This document shows, piece by piece, positions 31,185-41,825 of a stretch of 42,937 nt of DNA. Position 1 is the first letter of the stretch; the number at the start of each line of letters is the position of its first letter. The DNA comes from Gemmatimonadota bacterium (GTDB lineage: Bacteria > Gemmatimonadota > Gemmatimonadetes > Longimicrobiales > Gaopeijiaceae). The notes under the pieces are model-generated. The model was given only the letters and a program-made list of their open reading frames with translations, had not been told where the DNA came from and ran no database searches. The translations under genes and the position numbers were made by a program. The DNA lies in assembly GCA_022826025.1 (NCBI GenBank), contig JAJDVR010000150.1:1-42937 (forward strand), written 5' to 3'.

Positions 31185-32251
31185 TACAGGACTCCCGATC
31201 TCATCAGGTCGTGGAGGTGCACGACGCCGCGCAGCCTGTCTTTTCCGTCCACCACGGGCAATGCCATGACCCCGTGCTTCTCCATCTGCCGGGCGGACGC
31301 CGAGGCCAGCGTTCCGAGGCGGGCCAGCCTGGGCTCCGGGCTCATGATGGCGCGGATCGGAATATGCAGAAAGTCCGGTTCGCGCTCCATGAGGCGCGTG
31401 AGATCGCCGGCGGTCACGACGCCCACGACCCGGTCCTGCCCGTCCACGATGGGCACGGTGCCGCGCATGTGCGCAAGCGGCACGATGCAGTCGCGCACCC
31501 GCGCGTCCTGGAGGAGGGATGGGTACCCTTCCCCCACCATCACGTCCTCGACCAGAAGCGTGAGCCTGCGCCCGAGAGCGCCTCCCGGGTGCAGGCGCGC
31601 GAAGTCCGCGGGTTCGAAGCCCCTCCGGCGCAGAAGAACGATCGCCAGCGCATCGCCCATCGCCATGGCGGCGGTGGTGGAGGTGGTGGGCGCCAGGTCC
31701 AGGGGGCAGGCCTCCTCGGCCACCGAGCAGTCGAGGAGCGCGGTCGCATGCCGGGTCAGCGGCGAGCGCGGACTGCCGGTCATCAGCACGATGGGCACTC
31801 CGAAGCGCAGCAGGTACGCGGCGAGGTCGGCGAGTTCCCCGGTGTCGCCGCTCTTCGAGACCAGGATCGCGACGTCCTCGCGCGAGACGATGCCCAGGTC
31901 CCCGTGAAGCCCCTCCACCGGGTGGAGGAAGAAGGCGGAGGTGCCTGTGGAAGTGAGCGTGGCCGCGATCTTGCGCGCGACGATGCCGCTCTTGCCGATC
32001 CCCGAGACGATGACCCGGCCGGAAGCGGCCAGAACGACTTCGACCGCCTCGACGAAGGCCTGGTCGATGCGGTCGGCGAGATGGAGGAGCGCGCCGCCCT
32101 CCGCGCGGAGCACCCGGGCCGCTTCGGCAATGGCGGAGGCGGCCGCGCCGGCGTCTCTGCCGGGCAACGACGGCGCACGCGTACGGATCCCGTCCGCGTC
32201 AGCCTCTCCGGCCGCCCGTGTCTTCAGCGGGGACGTCATCGCTCCTTGCAT
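31184..32251 (-). CDS. kdsD: arabinose-5-phosphate isomerase (Kdo pathway)
   Basis: A 355-residue sugar isomerase of KpsF/GutQ type that makes D-arabinose-5-phosphate from ribulose-5-phosphate, the first Kdo step. An N-terminal SIS domain contains VIVSGIGKSGIVARKIAATL, HPVEGLHGDLG and ILVSKSGDTGEL. Two CBS modules end it, with the junction LHPGGALGRRL before them. The first ~35 residues are low-complexity and longer than usual. The ATG at 32251 (CAGGG upstream) overlaps kdsC by 53 bases; the ATG at 32239 is an alternative. The stop shares a base with lptC. Confidence 0.94.
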   Translation of the reverse strand: MQGAMTSPLKTRAAGEADADGIRTRAPSLPGRDAGAAASAIAEAARVLRAEGGALLHLADRIDQAFVEAVEVVLAASGRVIVSGIGKSGIVARKIAATLTSTGTSAFFLHPVEGLHGDLGIVSREDVAILVSKSGDTGELADLAAYLLRFGVPIVLMTGSPRSPLTRHATALLDCSVAEEACPLDLAPTTSTTAAMAMGDALAIVLLRRRGFEPADFARLHPGGALGRRLTLLVEDVMVGEGYPSLLQDARVRDCIVPLAHMRGTVPIVDGQDRVVGVVTAGDLTRLMEREPDFLHIPIRAIMSPEPRLARLGTLASASARQMEKHGVMALPVVDGKDRLRGVVHLHDLMRSGVL

Positions 32252-32801
32252 CGCAATAGCCCTGGACCACGTTTTCCCATTCCCCCCGCGCCATCAGCAG
32301 GGCGCGCACGAATTCCCGAACCGCTCCCCTGCCCCCCTGCGCACGCGTCTGCCAGACCGCGTCCCGCACCAGCTCCGGGGTGGCGTTCCCGACCGCCACC
32401 GGCAATCCCACACGCCGAAAGACCGGCAGGTCGGGCAGGTCGTCCGCAAGCATGGCGACTTCGTCCCATGAAACCCCGTTGCGGGCCAGCAAGTTTCGTA
32501 CCACGGGCATTTTCATCGCGCCGGGCACCTGATGACACTCCTCGATGCCGAGTTCGCGGGCGCGCACCGTGGTCGCCGCCGAGACTCGGCCCGACACCAG
32601 GGCCACCCGCATCCCGGTTCCCATGAGGAGCTTGATCGCCAGACCGTCCTGGATGTCGAAGCGCTTGAGCTCCAGAGGCGACCCGTCCGGCAGTTCGCCC
32701 ATGTATACGCCGGAGTCGGTGAGCACCCCGTCGACGTCGAAGATGACGAGTCGGACCCGGCGCGCGGCCTCGTCGGGGAATCTTCCGTCCGGCCTGTTCA
32801 T
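32199..32801 (-). CDS. kdsC: Kdo-8-phosphate phosphatase
   Basis: A 200-residue HAD-superfamily phosphatase that removes phosphate from Kdo-8-P to give free Kdo. The nucleophile motif LVIFDVDGVLTDSGVYMG is diagnostic for KdsC, with ALVSGRVSAAT, GAMKMPVVRNLL and the acidic VAMLADDLPDLPVF following. The frame is open far upstream, but the ATG at 32801 overlaps the kdsA stop (ATGA) and sits where other KdsC proteins start. The C-terminal 18 codons overlap kdsD. Confidence 0.95.
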   Translation of the reverse strand: MNRPDGRFPDEAARRVRLVIFDVDGVLTDSGVYMGELPDGSPLELKRFDIQDGLAIKLLMGTGMRVALVSGRVSAATTVRARELGIEECHQVPGAMKMPVVRNLLARNGVSWDEVAMLADDLPDLPVFRRVGLPVAVGNATPELVRDAVWQTRAQGGRGAVREFVRALLMARGEWENVVQGYCDARSDDVPAEDTGGRRG

Positions 32802-33580
32802 GAGAGCGCCCGCCGGATGGCGAGGACATCGTCCAGGAGCGGTGCCAGCGCCGTGAGCTCGAGCATGTTGGAGGAATCCGAAGGAGCAGTGGCGGGAGCC
32901 GGATGCACCTCGAGGAAGAGCCCATCGCAACCGGCGGCGACGGCCGCGCGCGCCAGGCATGCGATGAACTCGGGGTTCCCGCCCGTGCCCCCGCCGGCGT
33001 GTCCCTGGCGCTGGACGGAGTGGGTGCCGTCGAACACCACCGGAGTGCCGCATGCGCTTCGCACCCGGACGAAGGAGCGCATGTCGACGATCTGGTCGCC
33101 ATAGCCGAAAAAGGTGCCCCGCTCGGTCACGGCCACCTCCCCGGCCCCCGCGGCGCGCGCCTTGTGTACGGCGTGCGCCATCTGCTCGGGAGACATCCAC
33201 TGTCCCTTCTTGATGTTGATCGCCGAGCCGGTGCGGCCCGCGGCAGTGAGCAGGTCCGTCTGGCGGCAGAGGAAGGCCGGGATCTGCAGTACATCCGCCA
33301 CCTCGGCAGCGGGCGCCGCCTGTGCGGGCTCATGGATGTCGGTGAGCACCGGGAGGCCGCAGTCCGCCTTGACCCGCTCCAGCGCCTGCAGGCCCCCCTC
33401 AAGCCCCGGTCCTCTCGCCGAAGCCAGCTTCGAGCGGTTGGCCTTGTCGAACGACGACTTGAACAACACCGGAAGACGATGCCGCGCGGAGAGGGACGCC
33501 AGGGCTTCCCCGACCGCGAGGTTCACGTCGTCGCCTTCGAGCACGCAGGGTCCGGCGATGAGGAAGAAGCTCTCAAACAC
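32798..33580 (-). CDS. kdsA: Kdo-8-phosphate synthase
   Basis: A 260-residue aldolase-type enzyme joining phosphoenolpyruvate and arabinose-5-phosphate. Motifs: FFLIAGPCVLEGDDV, FKSSFDKANRSKL, LPVLTDIHEP, VLQIPAFLCRQTDLL, INIKKGQWMSP and VVFDGTHSVQ. The conserved FKxSFDKANR and the full length support activity; Cys in GPCVLEG is a residue linked to the metal-dependent subgroup. The start is GTG 33580, with AAGGA eight bases upstream. It lies 12 bases after the pyrG stop and overlaps kdsC by four bases. Confidence 0.96.
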   Translation of the reverse strand: MFESFFLIAGPCVLEGDDVNLAVGEALASLSARHRLPVLFKSSFDKANRSKLASARGPGLEGGLQALERVKADCGLPVLTDIHEPAQAAPAAEVADVLQIPAFLCRQTDLLTAAGRTGSAINIKKGQWMSPEQMAHAVHKARAAGAGEVAVTERGTFFGYGDQIVDMRSFVRVRSACGTPVVFDGTHSVQRQGHAGGGTGGNPEFIACLARAAVAAGCDGLFLEVHPAPATAPSDSSNMLELTALAPLLDDVLAIRRALS

Positions 33581-33592
33581 CGCTGGCGTCCT

Positions 33593-36266
<2,674 letters not shown>

Positions 36267-37487
36267 TCAGCTTTCAGAGGCCTCCAGACGATAGGCTCGG
36301 ATGGAAGGCACATCGAGTTCGTCGCGGGAGAGCACGTAGATCCTGCCGTCCCTCACGACCTGAAGCAGATGTCCCGCGGGGAGCAGGATGGATCCGGCAT
36401 GGGTTCCATCCGGCTCAAATGCGGCCCATTCCCACGCGGCGCTCTCGCTCGGGCCCCGGATGCCGATCCAGATGCGTTCCTCATCGTCGGTTACGAGCCC
36501 GGTGAGAGCGGGCCAGGTGTAGGGGGCGCCCGCGCGGAGCACATCTGCCATCAACTCGCGCATTTCTTCGACTTCAGCCCGCAACTCCGCAGAGGTCACC
36601 GGAATCGGGGACAGCGGATTCGAGAAGGAGTGAACCGTGGTTCCTTCGAAGTCGATGACGGTGACATCGAGCGCGTCCGAGTTCGCATACACGATTCGGT
36701 CATCCCCGAGCAGGCCGACGAGCGATTCGCGCCCGAACGGATGGGAGCCGACGCTCAGGAACCCCTCTCGCCGCACCACCAGCATCTCGCGGTCGGCCAC
36801 GGTCGCGAGCGTGTCGGCGACCACATCGGCGGATTCGTCGAACGCCAGGAGAGCCTCCATTCGGTCCTGGTCCGCCGCCTCTCCCTCGCCAGCGCGGTAG
36901 GGAAGCCGATCCAGTGCGAAGAAGCGCCCCTGCCCCGGCAGTTTCCACAGATTGCTGACGATGCCCCGCTCGATATTCGGAGGAGGTCTGGTTGTGATCA
37001 CCTCGAAGTTCTCCGGATCGAAGAGCGTGACCCGCCCCAGGCGGAAATCGTATACGAGCAGAGTGTCGCCCGGAAGGATCTGCACCTCCCTCAACTCGAA
37101 TTCGCCAGGACCCTCCCCCTCTCGCCCCACCATTGCGAGCGATTCCAGCTCCGGGGTCAGCACGGTGATGCCGCCTTGCGGCCGGTCGACCAGAAAGACG
37201 CGGCCCCGGGAATCCACGTCGAGGTCGGCGATGGAGGTGAGGAACAGGTCGGGGCCGGAGACGGCTTCCAGGGTGACCTCCCACCACGATTCCGCGGTGG
37301 CCCATGGCCGCGGGCCGGTCGAGGTCGACGCGTTTCCCGTGCCTTCGCCATGAGGTGAATCGCCCGCGCACCCGGCCAGGGCCGCAGTGGCCAGCAGGCC
37401 GACGGTCAGCCGGGGCGCGGCCCGCCGGCCGTGAGCGCGCGTGAGATCCGGCAAGCCGCCGGGGGAGCCGGGTGGAAGCGTAGTCAT
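36267..37487 (-). CDS. 6-bladed beta-propeller lipoprotein
   Basis: A 406-residue protein with a basic N-terminus and lipoprotein signal ending AALAGC (Cys40). After a Ser/Gly-rich linker come repeated propeller blades, each with a G-x-x-x-hydrophobic-D pattern: LFLTSIADLDVDSRGRVFLV, DTLLVYDFRLGRVTLFDPEN, RIVYANSDALDVTVIDFEG, ALTGLVTDDEERIWIGI and DGRIYVLSRDELDVPSIRAY. It fits the 6-bladed propeller (NHL-like) families common in Bacteroidota and Gemmatimonadota-like genomes. Ligand unknown. GAGGG precedes the ATG at 37487. Divergent from the sortilin-like gene, sharing a 194-base control region. Confidence 0.83.
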   Translation of the reverse strand: MTTLPPGSPGGLPDLTRAHGRRAAPRLTVGLLATAALAGCAGDSPHGEGTGNASTSTGPRPWATAESWWEVTLEAVSGPDLFLTSIADLDVDSRGRVFLVDRPQGGITVLTPELESLAMVGREGEGPGEFELREVQILPGDTLLVYDFRLGRVTLFDPENFEVITTRPPPNIERGIVSNLWKLPGQGRFFALDRLPYRAGEGEAADQDRMEALLAFDESADVVADTLATVADREMLVVRREGFLSVGSHPFGRESLVGLLGDDRIVYANSDALDVTVIDFEGTTVHSFSNPLSPIPVTSAELRAEVEEMRELMADVLRAGAPYTWPALTGLVTDDEERIWIGIRGPSESAAWEWAAFEPDGTHAGSILLPAGHLLQVVRDGRIYVLSRDELDVPSIRAYRLEASES

Positions 37488-37539
37488 GGTTCCCTCGCTC
37501 GAATGGCGTTCCGAGGTTTCTGCGTGCTACCACATGTTG

Positions 37540-37553
37540 AACACCACGCAGAG
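37540..37553 (-). promoter_or_regulatory. CTCTGC-N3-GTGTT motif, copy 1, upstream of the sortilin-like gene
   Basis: Reads CTCTGCGTGGTGTT on the minus strand. It lies in the divergent control region, 53 bases before the propeller start and ~130 before the sortilin-like start. The surrounding 60 bases are AT-rich for this window and contain a small hairpin GTTGA-AAAC-TCAAC (37576-37589). Two further copies are beyond the far end of the sortilin-like gene. Confidence 0.45.
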
Positions 37554-37681
37554 TGGAAGAGTTTGCGCCATTGTTGTTGAAAACTCAACATTTGGCCATC
37601 GCCCCACCCGGGGAGATTGCCCGATGCAGTCCCCGACCTACCTTTGTGGCGTCCCTTCGGTAGCCCTCCGCGGAGTTTTCC

Positions 37682-40600
37682 ATGACTGTCAGGCACCCAA
37701 CCCGGGCTTTCGCCCGCGCGTTCATCCAGTCCCTTCTCGCAGCCGGCGTCACGGCCGGCGGGCTCGCTGCCCAGCTGACCGCTCCCGGCGAGCTACCGGA
37801 CGACTTCTTCGCCGACGCCGATTTCCGTCACGTGGGTCCGGTGGGCAACCGGGTGAGCGCGGTGGTGGGTGAACCCGGCAACCGCAACGTCTACTACCTC
37901 GGAGCCGCGTCGGGGGGCGTCTTCAAGAGCGAGGACGGCGGGCACACCTGGCGGCCCATCTTCGACGACCAGCCGGCTCAATCCATCGGGGCGCTGGCGA
38001 TCGCGCCCTCCGACGCCAACGTGGTGTGGGCGGGGACGGGCGAGTCGTTCATCCGCTCCAACGTCTCCATCGGCAACGGCGTGTACCGGTCCACCGACGC
38101 GGGCCGCACCTGGCGGCACATGGGGCTCGACGAGACGGGGAGGGTCGGGCGCATCGTCATCCACCCCGACGACCCCGACATCGTGTACGTCGCAGCGGCG
38201 GGCCACCTCTACGGTCCCCAGCAGGAGCGGGGGCTGTTCCGCAGCACCGACGGCGGGGAGAACTGGGAGCGGGTGCTCTTTGCGGGCGAGAACTCCGGCG
38301 CGATCGACGTGGTGATGGATCCAACCAACCCGCGCATCCTCTTCGCCGCGACCTGGCAGATGCGGATCTGGACCTGGGGGCGCGAGAGCGGGGGCCCGGA
38401 GAGCGGCCTCTGGACCAGCCGCGACGGCGGAGACACCTGGACCCGGCTGGAGGGCGCCGGGCTGCCCCGCGGCACCATGGGCCGGATCGGCCTCGCGATG
38501 ACCGCCTCCGACCCGGACCGGGTGTACGCGCTCATCGAAACCAACTCCAACCGGGAGTACGAGGAGCTCGAGGAACACGAGGGCACGCTGTGGCGGTCCG
38601 ACGACGGAGGGCGTTCCTGGACGATGGTCAACGCCGACCACGCACTGGCCCAGCGGCCCCTCTACTACTCGCGCATGGCGGTCGCGCCCGACGACCCCGA
38701 CGAGGTGCACTTCATGTCTACCGTGCACACGCGCTCGCTGGACGGTGGCGTGTCCTTCGAGGTCATCTCCGGAGGCGACAACCACGACATGTGGATCGAC
38801 CCGCTCGACCCCGCCCGCATGATCATCGGCAACGACCAGGGTGTGCGCATCTCCACCAACCGGGGGCGCAACTGGTACCGGCCACTCCTGCCCATCGCCC
38901 AGATGTACCACGTCCACACCGACACCCGGGTCCCCTACAACCTGTACGGCAACCGCCAGGACGGGCCCTCGACCGGCGGGCCCTCCAACACCCTCACCGG
39001 GGGCGCGATCCCGGTGGGAGCGTGGCGCTCGGTGGGCGGCTGCGAGGTCGGATTCGCCATCCCCGACACTGTGACCAACGACGTCATCTGGTCGGGGTGC
39101 TACGAAGGCATCCTCGAACGCCACCAGCTCTCCACGGGGATCACCCGCACGGTGAGCGTCTGGCCCGACAACCCCGAGGGCTGGGCAGCCGCCGACGTCC
39201 GCTACCGCTTCCAGTGGACCTTCCCCGTCCACATCTCGCCGCACGACAACAACGTGGTTTACGCCGGCAGCCAGCACATCCACCGGACCACCGACGGGGG
39301 GCACAGCTGGAGCGTGATCAGCCCCGACCTCACGCGCGCCGACACCACGCGGATGCAGAAGACGGGGGGGCTTACCACGGAGGACGTGAGCCCCACCTAC
39401 GCCTCCGTGCTCTTCGCCCTCGCCGAATCCCCCATCGAGGCCGGCACCATCTGGGCGGGCTCGAACGATGGCCTCGTGCACGTGACGCGCGACGGCGGAG
39501 AGAGCTGGATCGAGGTGGCCCGCAACATCTCCGGGCTCCCCGAGTGGGGCACGGTGAGCAACATCGAGCCCTCCCGCTACAATCCGGCGGCGGCGTACAT
39601 CACGGTCGACTTCCACCAGCTGGGCGGGACCGATCCCTTCGCCTACAAAACGGAGGACTACGGGGCCTCCTGGCGCTCGCTCGCGGACGACATCCCGCGC
39701 AGCGTGTTCAGCTACACCCACGTGGTGCGCGAGGACCCGGTGCGTCCCGGTCTCCTCTATCTCGGAACCGAGAACTCGCTCTACGTCTCCTTCGATGACG
39801 GGGTGACCTGGGCACCCCTGCAGGGCGATCTGCCGCACGCCCCCGTGCACTGGCTGGAGATCCAGCCGCATTTCAACGACCTGGTGGTCGGCACCTACGG
39901 GCGGGGATTCTGGATCCTGGACGACATCACGCCGCTGCAGCAGCTGAGCGCGGAGGCGGTTGCGGACGGCGTGCATCTGTTCGCACCGCGTCCGGCGTAC
40001 CGTTTCCTGCCCCGGGAAGCCCGCAACGCCCAGCCGGACGATCCGGCCGCCGGAGAGAACCCCGACTACGGGGCCTCCATCAACTTCCACCTGGGCGAGG
40101 ATCTTGCCGGACCCGTCACGGTGGATATCGAGACGATGGACGGAACGCCGGTCCGCACCCTCTCCGGCAACTTCGGCTCCGGAATGAACCGGGTGATGTG
40201 GGACCTGCGCTACACGGCCTCGGCGACTCCGCGGCTCCGCACGCCGCCGCTCGAGCACGCGCATCGCGGCGTCGGCCAGGAGGGATGGCGGCCTCCGCCG
40301 GACGGTGGTCCGGTTCGGCCCCTCGCCATCCCCGGGCGCTACCGGGTGCGGCTCACCGCGGGCACCGAAGAGCGCACCGCCGAGCTCGATATCCTGCAGG
40401 ATCCGGCCTCCGCGGCTTCCGCCGAAGACATGCGCGCACAGCTGGCCCTTCAGCTCGAACTGCGCGAAATGAGCGATTCGACGGCTGAGCTCATCAACCG
40501 CATCGAATGGACCCGCCGGGGCCTGGCGGACCTGGAGGAGCGGGTGCGCGGGAACCCGCTCTACGCCGAGATCGCGGAGGTGGGAGAGGAGCTCGGGCTG

Positions 40601-40888
40601 GCGCTCATCGAACTCGAGATGGAGCTCTTCGACCTGAGGCTCACGGGTGGCTCGGCCCGCCAGGACACCATCCGCTGGCCCCGGCGGCTATGGGCGAAGA
40701 TCGCGAGCCTGGCCGGGTATTCCTCCGGGTCGGACGACCCGCCGACGGAGTCGATGAGCGAGGTCGGAGGGATCTACCGGGTGCAGCTTGAGGAGTACCT
40801 GAGACGCTGGGCGGAGCTGGCCGCGGACGACATCACCGACTTCAACCGCCTTCTGGCGGAACGGGGGCTGCCGCCGATCATCTCGTAG
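37682..40888 (+). CDS. exported sortilin/VPS10-like Asp-box propeller protein
   Basis: A 1068-residue protein with a signal peptide (FARAFIQSLLAAGVTAGGLA). Residues ~50-760 form a large propeller with many Asp-box (S-x-D-x-G-x-x-W) hairpins: STDAGRTWRH, STDGGENWER, SRDGGDTWTR, SDDGGRSWTM, TTDGGHSWSV, TRDGGESWIE. This is the BNR/VPS10-like pattern of proteins annotated as glycosyl hydrolases without proven activity. A beta-sandwich (~790-905) and a helical C-terminal part (~915-1060, ELREMSDSTAELINRIEWTR) follow. GGAG lies six bases before the ATG. The role is unknown; surface glycan or peptide binding is possible. Confidence 0.88.
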   Translation: MTVRHPTRAFARAFIQSLLAAGVTAGGLAAQLTAPGELPDDFFADADFRHVGPVGNRVSAVVGEPGNRNVYYLGAASGGVFKSEDGGHTWRPIFDDQPAQSIGALAIAPSDANVVWAGTGESFIRSNVSIGNGVYRSTDAGRTWRHMGLDETGRVGRIVIHPDDPDIVYVAAAGHLYGPQQERGLFRSTDGGENWERVLFAGENSGAIDVVMDPTNPRILFAATWQMRIWTWGRESGGPESGLWTSRDGGDTWTRLEGAGLPRGTMGRIGLAMTASDPDRVYALIETNSNREYEELEEHEGTLWRSDDGGRSWTMVNADHALAQRPLYYSRMAVAPDDPDEVHFMSTVHTRSLDGGVSFEVISGGDNHDMWIDPLDPARMIIGNDQGVRISTNRGRNWYRPLLPIAQMYHVHTDTRVPYNLYGNRQDGPSTGGPSNTLTGGAIPVGAWRSVGGCEVGFAIPDTVTNDVIWSGCYEGILERHQLSTGITRTVSVWPDNPEGWAAADVRYRFQWTFPVHISPHDNNVVYAGSQHIHRTTDGGHSWSVISPDLTRADTTRMQKTGGLTTEDVSPTYASVLFALAESPIEAGTIWAGSNDGLVHVTRDGGESWIEVARNISGLPEWGTVSNIEPSRYNPAAAYITVDFHQLGGTDPFAYKTEDYGASWRSLADDIPRSVFSYTHVVREDPVRPGLLYLGTENSLYVSFDDGVTWAPLQGDLPHAPVHWLEIQPHFNDLVVGTYGRGFWILDDITPLQQLSAEAVADGVHLFAPRPAYRFLPREARNAQPDDPAAGENPDYGASINFHLGEDLAGPVTVDIETMDGTPVRTLSGNFGSGMNRVMWDLRYTASATPRLRTPPLEHAHRGVGQEGWRPPPDGGPVRPLAIPGRYRVRLTAGTEERTAELDILQDPASAASAEDMRAQLALQLELREMSDSTAELINRIEWTRRGLADLEERVRGNPLYAEIAEVGEELGLALIELEMELFDLRLTGGSARQDTIRWPRRLWAKIASLAGYSSGSDDPPTESMSEVGGIYRVQLEEYLRRWAELAADDITDFNRLLAERGLPPIIS

Positions 40889-40977
40889 AGCAACGCGCAC
40901 CGACGGGAGGGCGGAGGACGAGGTCGACGGGTGAGAAGTGCGTGGCCTCTTCATCGCGGTCCACGCCTCGACACAAC

Positions 40978-41052
40978 CCCTCTGCACAGTGTTGCATTTT
41001 GGGAAAAGCAACGATTTGTTGCATCTGCGCATATGCAACACGCTGCAGAGGG
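40978..41052. promoter_or_regulatory. long inverted repeat with two CTCTGC-N3-GTGTT motifs
   Basis: An 18-19-base imperfect inverted repeat: CCTCTGCACAGTGTTGCA (40979-40996) and TGCAACACGCTGCAGAGG (41034-41051) pair except for two central positions, with a 37-base AT-rich centre. Each arm holds the motif CTCTGC-N3-GTGTT. TGTTGCAT occurs directly at 40990 and 41017 and inverted at 41033; TTGC-A-TTTT/AAAA-GCAA can pair inside. It lies between the stops of the sortilin-like gene (40888) and trpG (41071), so it may be a two-way terminator, a protein-binding site or a remnant element. Confidence 0.5.
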
Positions 41053-41070
41053 CCCCGTGGACAGAAGTAG

Positions 41071-41652
41071 CTAGAGCGCGAGGCGCAGGAAGTTCTCGAG
41101 CAGCCGCGGGCCCGCGTCGGAGAAGTACGACTCCGGGTGGAACTGAACCCCCCAGACCGGCATCGTCTGATGGCGCATGGCCTGGATCTCGTCTTCCTCG
41201 CCGGGGAGATCGGTCCAGGCCACCGGCTCGAGTTCGGCCGGGAGCGCCGCCGGGTCCGTGACCAGGGAGTGATAGCGGGCCACGGTCATCGGCGAGGGAA
41301 GCCCCTGGAAGACCCCGAGGCCATTGTGGCGGATGGGTGCGGTCTTGCCATGCATGACGCGCCGGGCCCGGACGGTTGCGCCCCCGAACGCCTCTCCGAT
41401 GGCCTGGTGTCCCAGGCAAACCCCCAGGATCGGCGTCCGCGGACCCAGGGTCCGCACCAGCTCGGTGCTGATGCCCGCTTCGCTCGGCGTACAGGGTCCC
41501 GGAGAAATGACGATGCGCTCGGGAGCCCGCCGCTCGATCTCCTGGACGGTGCGTTCGTCGTTGCGCACCACCTCGGTCCCGGCACCCAGCGCCTCCAGCA
41601 TCTGGACCAGGTTCCAGGTGAAGGAGTCGTAGTTGTCGAGAACCAGGATCAT
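41071..41652 (-). CDS. trpG/pabA: anthranilate/aminodeoxychorismate synthase glutaminase subunit
   Basis: A 193-residue glutamine amidotransferase that supplies ammonia to TrpE (tryptophan) or PabB (folate); sequence alone does not separate the two. Motifs: MILVLDNYDSFTWNLVQ, IVISPGPCTPSEAG, the nucleophile loop LGVCLGHQAIGEAFGG, MHGKT, YHSLV and the His-Glu in GVQFHPESY. The frame runs on to 42045, but the ATG at 41652 is the standard N-terminus, with no clear ribosome site before it. No trpE, pabB or other pathway gene is near, so it probably serves both pathways or pairs with a distant partner. Confidence 0.94.
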   Translation of the reverse strand: MILVLDNYDSFTWNLVQMLEALGAGTEVVRNDERTVQEIERRAPERIVISPGPCTPSEAGISTELVRTLGPRTPILGVCLGHQAIGEAFGGATVRARRVMHGKTAPIRHNGLGVFQGLPSPMTVARYHSLVTDPAALPAELEPVAWTDLPGEEDEIQAMRHQTMPVWGVQFHPESYFSDAGPRLLENFLRLAL

Positions 41653-41825
41653 GGCGCGCGGAGGTTCGGTAGGATGTAGTCGGGTGGCGGGGCGCATGCC
41701 CGCCATGCACGGTTTCGTGTCCCGGCTCCGTACAGGTGTGGGGAATGTGCCGCGCCGGAGGGCATTCGCCAAGCCTCGCCTTCCCGCTCCCGGATCATGT
41801 CGACTCCTGCCGGAGTGTCGCGCCG

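Noticed and set aside
37793-40264. 823-codon minus-strand open frame opposite the sortilin-like gene
   Set aside because: Repetitive Val/His/Asp product is the reverse reading of Asp-box repeats.
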